NCBI GenBank assembly: GCA_019239775.1
Contig: JAFAZN010000082.1
Location: forward strand, 1-42,994
Origin: Chloroflexota bacterium
GTDB taxonomy: Bacteria; Chloroflexota; UBA6077; CF-72
Reading direction: 5' to 3'
DNA: 42,994 bases
The translations under genes and the position numbers were made by a program. Below, piece after piece: positions 23,789 through 30,809 of this stretch. Positions within the stretch are counted from its first letter, which is position 1; every line of letters begins with the position of its first letter. A model generated the notes under the pieces. It saw nothing but the letters and a program-made list of their open reading frames with translations. It made no database searches and had not been told where the DNA came from.

Positions 23789-24393
23789 CAATTTCGTCGA
23801 TGACCGCGCCCGGTGTGGTTCAGTCGCGCAGTCGCGCGGCGTACTACCTGGCCCACGCCCTCGGCGACCTCCACCTTGCCTACCGCCTGGCCAACCTGGC
23901 GTGCAGCGTGGTTCCCGGCTTCGCCAGTGGTGTGCTGCGCACCCGCCTGTACCGGCTGGCCGGCATCGGCATCCATCCAACGACGTACATCACCGGCAAC
24001 CTCGAGCTGGTCGGCGGCGAAAGCGACGGCTTTTACGGACGGCTAACAGTTGGACCGGGCGGGGTCATTGGCAACCACGTCACCATCAATCTCGACGCCG
24101 AGGTCCGATTGGAACAAAACGTCAGCCTCGGCCCATTTGTGAAGATCTACACCGCAACCCACCCCATCGGGCCCGGGTCCAACCGACGCGTGGGTCAGGT
24201 GCTCGCGAAACCAGTGCGCGTCGGTAGAGGCAGCTGGATAGGCCTCGGCGCCATGATCCTGCCGGGTGTCACGATCGGCAACGGCTGCATCGTCGCCGCC
24301 GGCGCGGTGGTGACCACCGATATGCCTGACAACAGCTACGTCGAAGGAAACCCCGCGAAAGTAGTCGACCAACTACCGTGGGGAAACCGCTAG
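23785..24393 (+). CDS. Left-handed beta-helix acyltransferase (hexapeptide repeat, CysE/NodL type)
   Basis: 202 residues. An N-terminal helical part (ALGDLHLAYRLANLACSVVPGF) is followed by hexapeptide repeats from about residue 85: VGPGGVIGNHVTINLDAEVRLEQNVSLGP, the catalytic-type His in IYTATHPIG, then WIGLGAMILPGVTIGNGCIVAAGAVVTTDMP and VEGNPAKVV. This is the trimeric WbbJ/NodL/Maa-like family, using acetyl-CoA or acyl carriers to O- or N-acylate sugars. Translational coupling to the acyl carrier protein suggests an acyl-ACP donor (inference). GTG 23785 overlaps the preceding stop; ATG 23800 is a possible alternative. Stop codon shared in a CTAG with the convergent gene. Confidence 0.9.
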   Translation: MTISSMTAPGVVQSRSRAAYYLAHALGDLHLAYRLANLACSVVPGFASGVLRTRLYRLAGIGIHPTTYITGNLELVGGESDGFYGRLTVGPGGVIGNHVTINLDAEVRLEQNVSLGPFVKIYTATHPIGPGSNRRVGQVLAKPVRVGRGSWIGLGAMILPGVTIGNGCIVAAGAVVTTDMPDNSYVEGNPAKVVDQLPWGNR

Positions 24394-24977
24394 AACTCGC
24401 GGACGACTCGCGCCGGGTTGCCGGCAACCACCGTGCGCGGCGGGACGTTCTTGGTCACCACCGCGCCAGCCGCCACCACCGCATCGTGCCCAACCGTGAT
24501 GCCCTTCAGGATGATCGAGCGGTTGCCCAACCATGCCCGGTCCTCAATCACGATCGGCCTGCCGGTGGTGTCCCATGCCTTGTCTTCCACTCGGTGAAAA
24601 TCGCAGTCCATCACCATTACGTGGGTGCCAATCAAACAGTCGTCGCCGATTGAAACGCGCGACGCGGCGACGATGGACGAGCCAGAGTTGATGAAGACGT
24701 TGTTGCCAACCTCCAGCACCGCATCTGGCAGCGTGACCAGCTCCAACATCGCCACGGTGGAATCAAGACGAACGCGATCACCGAAGATCATGCGTCCGTC
24801 GTTGACAATGTGCGCTCTGCCGCGGAGCGTGATGCGCCGACCGCGCAGCTCAGCGCCGCGCAACTGGAGTCGTGCATTCACAAACGGCCCAACGAGCGCC
24901 AGCTTGTGCAATAGCCCCTGTGCGCCTGAACCCTCCGGAACCCGCGATGGTAGTGCCAGACCGTCCGTGGCGTGCAT
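24390..24977 (-). CDS. Second left-handed beta-helix acyltransferase
   Basis: 195 residues from ATG 24977. Hexapeptide repeats: LRGRAHIVNDGRMIFGDRVRLDSTV, VLEVGNNVFINSGSSIVAASRVSIGDDCLIGTHVMVMDCDFH (His next to the usual active-site position), AWLGNRSIILKGITVGHDAVVAAGAVVTKNVP and VAGNPARVV. Monocistronic. It probably O- or N-acetylates a sugar of the polymer; together with the DegT aminotransferase, N-acetylation of an amino sugar is possible. The longer frame to 25229 would read through the repeat and promoter region and has no family-like sequence, so the shorter start is used. No Shine-Dalgarno; a -10-like CAGTAT is 12 nt upstream. Confidence 0.88.
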   Translation of the reverse strand: MHATDGLALPSRVPEGSGAQGLLHKLALVGPFVNARLQLRGAELRGRRITLRGRAHIVNDGRMIFGDRVRLDSTVAMLELVTLPDAVLEVGNNVFINSGSSIVAASRVSIGDDCLIGTHVMVMDCDFHRVEDKAWDTTGRPIVIEDRAWLGNRSIILKGITVGHDAVVAAGAVVTKNVPPRTVVAGNPARVVREF

Positions 24978-24989
24978 CGTTCTGGGCAG

Positions 24990-24995
24990 ATACTG
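24990..24995 (-). promoter_or_regulatory. Candidate -10 element CAGTAT
   Basis: Exactly 32 bp beyond repeat S5 and aligned with CAGAAT of S1 over the wider CAGNATCT. Transcription would start about 6 nt before the ATG at 24977. Confidence 0.45.
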
Positions 24996-25027
24996 GCTCG
25001 GGTTCCGAAGGGTTGGCGTTCGTCGTC

Positions 25028-25044
25028 GGTTGAGATTCGGTTGA
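25028..25044 (-). promoter_or_regulatory. Direct repeat site S5 (GGTTGA-N5-GGTTGA)
   Basis: Two perfect hexamers start 11 bp apart (25028 and 25039), 50 bp upstream of the ATG at 24977. With S1, the best copy of the set. Confidence 0.65.
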
Positions 25045-25054
25045 CTCGGCTTGC

Positions 25055-25820
25055 TTACTTCACGCTGAAGGCCGCCGCGGAGTTGTTCCAGTTGTACAGC
25101 GTGCCCCAACCGGGCGAGAAAACACCGACCTTCACTCTGTAACCACCCTGCGCAGCCGTCGAAGGTACGGCCCACGTCAGCTGATAGGAACGTGTCTGGC
25201 CAGCACTGAAGGCCTGGTTGTCCCACCACTGCTGCGCAACCTTGGTCCCCGATACGGTGTAGACCTCGACGTCCACCAACGCGTGGGTGCCCGCGCTGCT
25301 TTGGACGGAGGCGCCAATGGTTTCAGTTCCACCACGTGCGACCGTTGCGGGCGAGGCCGTGCCAGTCGAGGCAAAGCTCGGGGCTTTATTCACAGGAGTG
25401 GGCGTGTTGGTCGGTCGCGTGGTCGGAGTAAACGTCGGCGTTGGTGCGGTTGTCGGCGTGAACGTCGGCGTGGCTGTCGCCGTCGGTGCAGTTGTCGCGA
25501 CCGACACCGATCCCGCATTGGCGTTCCACGCGTAGAGCGTGCCCCAACCAGGTGAGAAGATGCCGACCTGGATGCTGTACGCGCCGGTCGCCGCGTTTGT
25601 CGCCACGCTCCAACTCGTCTGGTACGTGCGCGTCTGTCCAGCACGGAACGACTGGTTGTCCCAGAACTGTTGCGCGACTCTGCTGCCGCCAGACGAGTAG
25701 ACCTCCACGTCGACCAGCACGTTCGCGGCCGCGCTACTGGTGACTGACGCGGTAATGGCCACTGTCTGTCCCGGTGCGACGGTCGAAGGTGAAGCCGTCG
25801 CAGACGACGTGTACGTCGCA
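25055..25820 (-). repeat. Intragenic duplication of a roughly 100-residue beta module
   Basis: The two C-terminal modules share about half their residues, including DNQxFxAGQTR, and the invariant FSPGWGTLY; they are separated by a repeated Thr/Pro linker. This is a tandem domain duplication, diverged at DNA level. Confidence 0.7.
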
Positions 25821-27310
25821 GGCACGGACGTTTGCGTTGGCGTTGGTGTGGCCGTGGGACCGCCGCCACCACCGCTGCCAAGTGAGACCGGATTCTGATA
25901 GTACGATTGCGCCGACATCCGGATGAACCCGCCGTCGTCATCCGAGACGGTCGCCGTGTGGTTGTTGCAAATCTGGCCGGAGCTGACACCGTCCGTTGTA
26001 CAGATCGGGGCGAAGTTCACCACGCCGTCGTTGTCGGAGTCGCCATAGCCGGTATTACCTGAGTTACCTGGCGCGAAAATCGCGCCAGTCACGCCAATCC
26101 CGATCAGTTCCTGGATGTGGCTGAAAATGTACTCCGGCCGGTTGTCCTGGTAATGGTCGTTGGTGTTGTTTTCTGTATCGAAGTACTGGTTGCCGACAGG
26201 CACCTGCCACAACAGCAGCGACTTCCCACCATCCGCGGTGCTGGTGGACTGCAGGTATTGCTCCCATCGGTGGAAATTTGGCAGCGAGACGTTCAGACGG
26301 TCCCACCACCGATTCTGCCCATACAACGCCTTGTACTGCCCGGCATCCCGGTCCAACGGATCGTTGAAGAGCAAGTCGTGCGGACCTGCCTTACTCAGAA
26401 ACGTTCCGACCTGGGTTCCCAGGGCGGCCACGTTCGTGTTGGGGTTCGAATCCAGACCGATGTCGTCGCCGGTTGCCCAGGAGCTCACGTCCAGCCCCAG
26501 GAGGACGTTCGGCGCGTACAGGTCGCGCAAGTGCGCCAACGCCTGGATAAATCCCGCGTACGTATTGGGATAGGCGGCAACTCCGGAATAACCAGAGCTG
26601 GACACCGAGGCTTTCAGCAGCGACGGATCGTTCCCTTGACCTGTGCAAAAACCGAAACACGTGCCGTTGTTGGCCGCCTGAACCGCGTATCCTCCGACGA
26701 AGTCCGGCTCGACATTCACCAGGGCGGTTTTACCGAAACCAGAAATGCCTGAGTAAGTCCCTGGACCGAGGCGTTGCATCAACAGCGCGAAGTTCTGGTA
26801 GTACGCCGACATCAAACTCGACGTGTTCAGGTTCGTGATGTCTTTCTGGTTTTCCGCGCAACTGCCGCAGGAACCACTGCTCTGCAGCAGCTCATAGTAC
26901 GGAAAGACCGGAATGTAGCCGTGCTGTGCGGACTCGTTGGCGTAGTTCAGCGCGAACGTTCCGTTGGCATTCCATGTTTCCCAGCCGCTGCCGGTGTTGA
27001 CTCCACCCGCCAGATACTGCATGCGGTAGTCCCACGGAATGCCGGTCTGCGGCATCCACGCATCACCCTGGCCTGCTCCAACACCGAAGGCGAAGTGCGC
27101 CGGTAGCTGGCTCGGCGCCGCAACCACCTGCGTCAGACTCACTGGTGGCGCACCACTAATAAGGTACGTCGCCGCGGTGATGAGCAGAGCGACGGCGCGC
27201 CACTGCCGCGCGACATACCGACGAAGTACGCGTGCGAGATTGTCCACGCCGTGACGGACCGGCAAGCCGCTTGCCAGTTCGACGGCAGTCAGCGCTCGAT
27301 ACCGCGCCAT
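25055..27310 (-). CDS. Secreted glycosidase-like protein with two C-terminal beta modules
   Basis: 751 residues from ATG 27310 (GTG 27247 is a plausible alternative giving a shorter signal-peptide n-region). Signal peptide helix at about residues 40-56. The N-terminal 440 residues look like a TIM-barrel carbohydrate-active domain (VNVEPDFVGGYAV, LLGLDVSSWATGDDIG, LLLWQVPVGNQYFDTENN), with acidic residues at strand ends, but I cannot name a GH family. A TPTPTQT linker leads to two homologous modules (about 507-601 and 650-750), each with LVDVEVY, QxxxDNQxFxAGQTR and VGxFSPGWGTLY, separated by a TPTFTPTT linker. Likely exported and bound to the matrix or cell wall, possibly trimming or remodelling the polymer. 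Monocistronic. Confidence 0.78.
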   Translation of the reverse strand: MARYRALTAVELASGLPVRHGVDNLARVLRRYVARQWRAVALLITAATYLISGAPPVSLTQVVAAPSQLPAHFAFGVGAGQGDAWMPQTGIPWDYRMQYLAGGVNTGSGWETWNANGTFALNYANESAQHGYIPVFPYYELLQSSGSCGSCAENQKDITNLNTSSLMSAYYQNFALLMQRLGPGTYSGISGFGKTALVNVEPDFVGGYAVQAANNGTCFGFCTGQGNDPSLLKASVSSSGYSGVAAYPNTYAGFIQALAHLRDLYAPNVLLGLDVSSWATGDDIGLDSNPNTNVAALGTQVGTFLSKAGPHDLLFNDPLDRDAGQYKALYGQNRWWDRLNVSLPNFHRWEQYLQSTSTADGGKSLLLWQVPVGNQYFDTENNTNDHYQDNRPEYIFSHIQELIGIGVTGAIFAPGNSGNTGYGDSDNDGVVNFAPICTTDGVSSGQICNNHTATVSDDDGGFIRMSAQSYYQNPVSLGSGGGGGPTATPTPTQTSVPATYTSSATASPSTVAPGQTVAITASVTSSAAANVLVDVEVYSSGGSRVAQQFWDNQSFRAGQTRTYQTSWSVATNAATGAYSIQVGIFSPGWGTLYAWNANAGSVSVATTAPTATATPTFTPTTAPTPTFTPTTRPTNTPTPVNKAPSFASTGTASPATVARGGTETIGASVQSSAGTHALVDVEVYTVSGTKVAQQWWDNQAFSAGQTRSYQLTWAVPSTAAQGGYRVKVGVFSPGWGTLYNWNNSAAAFSVK

Positions 27311-27323
27311 TGCAGTAACAAGG

Positions 27324-27340
27324 CGTTGATAGATCGTTGA
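27324..27340 (-). promoter_or_regulatory. Direct repeat site S6 (CGTTGA-N5-CGTTGA)
   Basis: Two identical CGTTGA hexamers start 11 bp apart (27324 and 27335), same orientation to the minus-strand gene as S1-S5. Only 13 bp upstream of ATG 27310, and no -10-like hexamer at the common spacing, so either the true start of the glycosidase gene is further downstream (GTG 27247) or this copy works differently. Confidence 0.45.
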
Positions 27341-27375
27341 GTGGATAGATGCGATTCGGCGACAATCAGCGCAGG

Positions 27376-28470
27376 ATGCACGTTCCACTGGTCGATCTGC
27401 AGGCGCAGTTCCAGCTCGTCCGTGGCGAGGTCATGCACGCGATCGAGGACGTCTTCGACTCGATGCACCTGTTCCTGGGACCCCAGCTGCATGCCTTCGA
27501 GGAGGAATTCGCTGCGTACTGTGGTGCCGGCTCCTGCGTCGGCGTAGCCAACGGGACCGATGCGCTCCACCTGGCGTTGCGCGCCGCCGGGATCGGTCGA
27601 GGCGACGAAGTGGTTACGGTTGCACACACATTTTTCGCCACCGCGGAAGCTATCGTCATGGCCGGCGCGACGCCGGTCTTTGTCGACGTGGATCCTGAGA
27701 CGTACCTGATGGACGTCTCGCAGGTGGAGGCCCGCCTCACGCCGCGTACGCGCGCCGTCATTCCCGTCCACCTGTACGGCCAGATGGTGGACATGGATCC
27801 GCTAATGGACGTCGCCAGGCGCCACAACCTGGTGGTTATCGAGGACGCCGCCGAGGCGCACGGGGCGGAGTATCGCGGCCGCCGTGCCGGTTCAGTCGGA
27901 CACCTCGGCTGTTTCAGCTTCTATTACTCAAAGAACCTTGGCGCCTACGGCGAATCGGGCGCCGTGACCACCTCAGACCCTGACCTGGCTCAGCGTCTTC
28001 GTCTGTTGCGCGATCACGGTTCGGTGGAGCGCTACCAGCACGAGGAATTCGGATTCAACTCGCGCATGGACGAAATCCAGGCAGCCGTGCTGCGCATCAA
28101 GCTCCGCTACCTCGACGAATGGAACATCCAGCGCCAACAACACGCCGAAGCGTACGCACAATTGCTGGCAGACGGGCCTCTACGCCTGCCGTGCGTTGCA
28201 CCTGAGCGCAACCACATCTGGTACGTCTACGTGGTTGCCACTCCGGAGCGCGATGTCCTACGCCGGAAACTCGCCGACGCGGACGTCGGTACTGGCGTCC
28301 ATTTCCCGGTGCCAATCCACCTGCAGCCGGCCAGTAAGTCCCTTGGGTATGTCGCGGGAGACCTACCGAACACCGAACGCGTCGCGCGTGAAGTGCTGTC
28401 GCTGCCGATGTACGCGGAGCTACGCCCCGAGCAAATCGAGTGGGTTGTAAAGGCGATCCGATCTACGTAA
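27376..28470 (+). CDS. DegT/DnrJ/EryC1/StrS-family sugar aminotransferase
   Basis: 364 residues from ATG 27376 (ATG 27349 possible). PLP fold-type I signatures: VPLVDLQAQF, GVANGTDALHLALRAAGIGRGDEVVTVAHTFFATAEAI, PVHLYGQMVDMDPL, VIEDAAEAHGAEYRGRRAGSVGHLGCFSFYYSKNLGAYGE with the PLP-binding Lys in YYSKNLGAYGE, and RLLRDHGS, FNSRMDEIQAAVL. The family transaminates keto-sugars (for example 3- or 4-keto dTDP/UDP-sugars) with glutamate, giving amino sugars for extracellular glycans. Product feeds the polymer pathway. A strong hairpin lies about 100 nt after the stop. Confidence 0.93.
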   Translation: MHVPLVDLQAQFQLVRGEVMHAIEDVFDSMHLFLGPQLHAFEEEFAAYCGAGSCVGVANGTDALHLALRAAGIGRGDEVVTVAHTFFATAEAIVMAGATPVFVDVDPETYLMDVSQVEARLTPRTRAVIPVHLYGQMVDMDPLMDVARRHNLVVIEDAAEAHGAEYRGRRAGSVGHLGCFSFYYSKNLGAYGESGAVTTSDPDLAQRLRLLRDHGSVERYQHEEFGFNSRMDEIQAAVLRIKLRYLDEWNIQRQQHAEAYAQLLADGPLRLPCVAPERNHIWYVYVVATPERDVLRRKLADADVGTGVHFPVPIHLQPASKSLGYVAGDLPNTERVAREVLSLPMYAELRPEQIEWVVKAIRST

Positions 28471-28574
28471 CGAAACCGAGTTGAATGTTTCCGATTCGTG
28501 TGGGTTTGCGTGCTCACCGAAAACGTAGACTTTGACATCGAACACCCGGGCGGGCGTGAGCTGAAGGGGTCCAG

Positions 28575-28596
28575 CAAACGCCCAACCGGGCGTTTG
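28575..28596 (+). terminator. Probable terminator of the aminotransferase gene
   Basis: A 9-bp perfect stem, 4-nt loop (CAAACGCCC/GGGCGTTTG), followed by GTTATCT, a weak T-run. Confidence 0.55.
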
Positions 28597-28708
28597 GTTA
28601 TCTAGCCCATAGGTGAGTTCTGCTTCTCTTCCAAAGAGATGGTTTTTGTCTGTGCGAAGGAGCGCTCGGCGGCAAAAGCCCAGAGCGCTTCAACCCAGTC
28701 GAAGTAAA

Positions 28709-28724
28709 CCAGGAAGAATCCTGG
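28709..28724 (-). terminator. Probable terminator of the cupin gene
   Basis: Read on the minus strand, CCAGGA-TTCT-TCCTGG is followed by TTTACTT, 12 nt after the cupin stop. It competes with the alternative stem 28713-28732. Confidence 0.5.
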
Positions 28725-28736
28725 ACTTCTTCTAGG

Positions 28737-29072
28737 TTAAGTAAGCGGGATTGTGGCCGTAATTCGCGGCTGGTCGCCGATCACACGGGTGGTGTGACCT
28801 TTGCCCGTCAGGTCCTCTGCCAGGTTGACGTGACCTGGACCGAAGCGGTGCACCGTACCGTCGCCAAGTCCGATCTCTACCTGACCAGAGAGCGTGATCA
28901 CGAACTGGCGCCGCGGCGCCGGATGCCAGTCGATAAAGTTGCCCGGTGGCGCCGAGCGGAATTGAATCCCTTCGGCCTTTTGCATCGTCCCGAGCTCGGG
29001 GTGCGTCTCGAGGTTCATGAACTCGATGTGCGTCTGGCCATCGTCGCCGCTATACAGACGTGCAATATCCAT
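28737..29072 (-). CDS. Small single-domain cupin protein
   Basis: 111 residues from ATG 29072 (a TTG at 29078 is less likely). A single cupin barrel: FRSAPPGNFIDWHPAPRRQFVITLSGQVEIGLGDGTVHRFGPGHVNLAEDLTGKGH-type sequence, with His in DWHPAPRRQF and in the second motif GHVNLAEDLTGKGH. Cupins of this size bind a metal or small ligand and range from sugar isomerases to sensory proteins. Sequence alone gives no substrate. It is flanked by terminators on both sides, so it is an independent unit between the amino-sugar gene and the two-component genes. Confidence 0.8.
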   Translation of the reverse strand: MDIARLYSGDDGQTHIEFMNLETHPELGTMQKAEGIQFRSAPPGNFIDWHPAPRRQFVITLSGQVEIGLGDGTVHRFGPGHVNLAEDLTGKGHTTRVIGDQPRITATIPLT

Positions 29073-29104
29073 ACGCAAACGAGGGTATTCCGCTTCACAT
29101 GAGA

Positions 29105-29137
29105 AAAGGGAGGACCCTTGGCAGGGATCCTCCCTTT
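29105..29137 (-). terminator. Strong terminator of the kinase/regulator operon
   Basis: A 10-bp perfect outer stem (AAAGGGAGGA/TCCTCCCTTT) plus an inner CCCT/AGGG stem with a one-base bulge. On the minus strand it is followed by TCTC after four T, so it ends the response regulator transcript just before the cupin gene. Confidence 0.75.
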
Positions 29138-29268
29138 GACGTCCATCGAGCGAGTCAGCCCCGTCCCTCGGACCTTCGAATGAACCCGTTTGTGGGGGTG
29201 TCCAGAGTTCCCACCCCGGGGCGACGCAGGTCGGTCCCGCGGGTCACAAGCCGTGGGCAGAACCGTCG

Positions 29269-29952
29269 TTATCCGCGCGAGAGGCTGTACCCCACGCCCA
29301 GGATCGCCTTGATCCCGCGCTTGCCCGACGGCGACAGCTGCAGCTTCTTGCGAATGTGGCAGATGTGGGTCTTGAGCAGGTTGGAGTTGCCCTCGTCGTA
29401 GTAGCCCCAGGCGTACTCGATCAGGCGGCTGTACGGAATAATCCGGCCTTCGTTCAAGGCCAGCATGTACAGGATGCGGAACTCCAGCCGCGTCAGCTGG
29501 ATCGGCTTGCCGGCCTTGGTTACTTCGTGCGACTGGATGTCGAGCACCAGGTCGCCAACGGTCACCTGCGAGGCAGGCTGGCGATACGGGTCGGTCTGGC
29601 AGCGGCGCATGACCGCCTTCATGCGCGCCGCGAGCTGCTTGGCGCTGAAGGGCTTGGTCATGTAATCGTCGGCGCCAATTTGCAGACCGCGCAGGATGTC
29701 CTCTTCCTCGTCTCGCGCCGTGAGCATGATGATCGGTGTCTTCGACTCGTGGCGGATACGCCGACAGACTTCGAAACCGTCGATCTTGGGCAGGTTACCG
29801 TCGAGAAGGACGATGTCGGGGTTTTCACTCTCCCAGCGCTGCAGCGCTTGCTGCCCATCAACGGCAGCAAGGACGTTGTAGCCCTCGCGCCGCAGCGCGT
29901 AGGTCATCAGATCCAACAGATCGACGTCGTCGTCAACAACCAGAACTTTCAT
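29269..29952 (-). CDS. OmpR/PhoB-family response regulator
   Basis: 227 residues. Receiver domain: VLVVDDDVDLLDL, phospho-acceptor Asp 51 in VLLDGNLPKIDG, Thr in MLTARDEEED and Lys in MTKPFSAKQL. The winged-helix domain (about 130-225) has LTRLEFRILYMLALNEGRIIPYSRLIEYAWG, HICHIRKKLQ and GVGYSLSRG. OmpR-family proteins bind tandem direct repeats spaced about 11 bp. It follows the kinase gene by 26 nt in an operon and is followed by a strong terminator. Candidate regulator for the repeat sites in the polysaccharide island, as are the two other regulators here. Confidence 0.93.
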   Translation of the reverse strand: MKVLVVDDDVDLLDLMTYALRREGYNVLAAVDGQQALQRWESENPDIVLLDGNLPKIDGFEVCRRIRHESKTPIIMLTARDEEEDILRGLQIGADDYMTKPFSAKQLAARMKAVMRRCQTDPYRQPASQVTVGDLVLDIQSHEVTKAGKPIQLTRLEFRILYMLALNEGRIIPYSRLIEYAWGYYDEGNSNLLKTHICHIRKKLQLSPSGKRGIKAILGVGYSLSRG

Positions 29953-29978
29953 CGGCGTAACTGTCCTTACTCCTTGGG

Positions 29979-30809
29979 CTAAGAAACGATGCTCAGATGC
30001 GATTTCGCGGATACGGTGCGGCCAACTGTAGGCAGCGAGAACCAGAAGCGAGCGCCACCGCCACGGCGGCTTTCGACGCCCACCTGTCCGTTGTGGGCTT
30101 CAACGATGGACTTGACAATCGACAGGCCGAGACCGACGCCGTCCTTGCCCATGCCCGCCGTGCCTGGAGCACGGTAGTAGGGCTCAAACAGTCGTTGCGC
30201 CTGTTCGATTGAAACGCCAGGTCCTCGATCGGCTACTGCCACGCGCACCGTGCCACCTCGGATCGAGATCGTTACATCGATTGAGGAGTTCGGAGCGCCA
30301 AACTTGCTGGCGTTCAGTATGAGATTGATGAGCACCTGACCAAGGCGCCGGCTGTCGGCGATGACCTCGGGCAGGTCGCTGGCCATTCGAACACGCAGCC
30401 GCTGGCCGCGCTGTTCGAGCAGCGGTCCGACGACCGCCTGGACGTCGGCCATGACGTCCACCAGACTGAGTGATTGACGATGCAGCTGGAGCCTTCCCTC
30501 GCGGATAGTGGCGGCGCACAGCAGATTTTCGACGAGCCCCTGGAGCCATAGCGTGCGGCGGTGCATGGCTCCTAGCATGCTCTTGACCTGCTCAGGATCG
30601 AGGTGCGAGAAATCCTCGGCGAGCAGCTCTGAAGAGGTAGCCAGGGCAGTGAGCGGGCCACGTAGTTCATGCGCGACGGTTGCGAGTACCGTGAGCTCAT
30701 GGTGTGGCGCCGGCTGCGGGGCGCTAGATCCAATTCCTGGGGCGGCATCCGGACCAGTTGCCACGGTGACTCCCATTCTCGTCGCGGACCTCCTTCCCGT
30801 TTCCTGCAT
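29979..30809 (-). CDS. Soluble sensor histidine kinase without an input domain
   Basis: 276 residues. No membrane helix and no PAS or HAMP: about 38 Pro/Ala-rich residues lead directly into HisKA (VLATVAHELRGPL, phospho-His 47), followed by HATPase with the N box in LINLILNASKFG, the G1 box VADRGPGVS and G2 GVGLGLSIVKSIVEAHNG. The lack of a sensor means the signal must come from a partner protein or from the unusual N-terminal tail. It lies upstream of its regulator gene. Upstream of it is a 289-bp gap with several GTAAC motifs. Confidence 0.92.
   Translation of the reverse strand: MQETGRRSATRMGVTVATGPDAAPGIGSSAPQPAPHHELTVLATVAHELRGPLTALATSSELLAEDFSHLDPEQVKSMLGAMHRRTLWLQGLVENLLCAATIREGRLQLHRQSLSLVDVMADVQAVVGPLLEQRGQRLRVRMASDLPEVIADSRRLGQVLINLILNASKFGAPNSSIDVTISIRGGTVRVAVADRGPGVSIEQAQRLFEPYYRAPGTAGMGKDGVGLGLSIVKSIVEAHNGQVGVESRRGGGARFWFSLPTVGRTVSAKSHLSIVS

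Larger units (their letters stand above)
28471..28736. other. Structured 266-bp intergenic region with four hairpins
   Basis: No convincing gene. In order: CAAACGCCC-AACC-GGGCGTTTG (28575-28596), TCTCTT-CCA-AAGAGA followed by TGGTTTTT (28625-28646), AGCGCTC-(15 nt)-GAGCGCT (about 28663-28691), and near 28709-28732 two mutually exclusive stems, CCAGGA-AGAA-TCCTGG and GAAGAA-(8 nt)-TTCTTC. The first two can terminate the aminotransferase transcript, the last can terminate the cupin transcript on the minus strand. The density of stems would also fit a small structured RNA, but I match no known family. Confidence 0.5.

Noticed and set aside
28639-28707. 22-codon frame within the structured intergenic region
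   Set aside because: No clear ribosome site, overlaps strong hairpins, composition uninformative.
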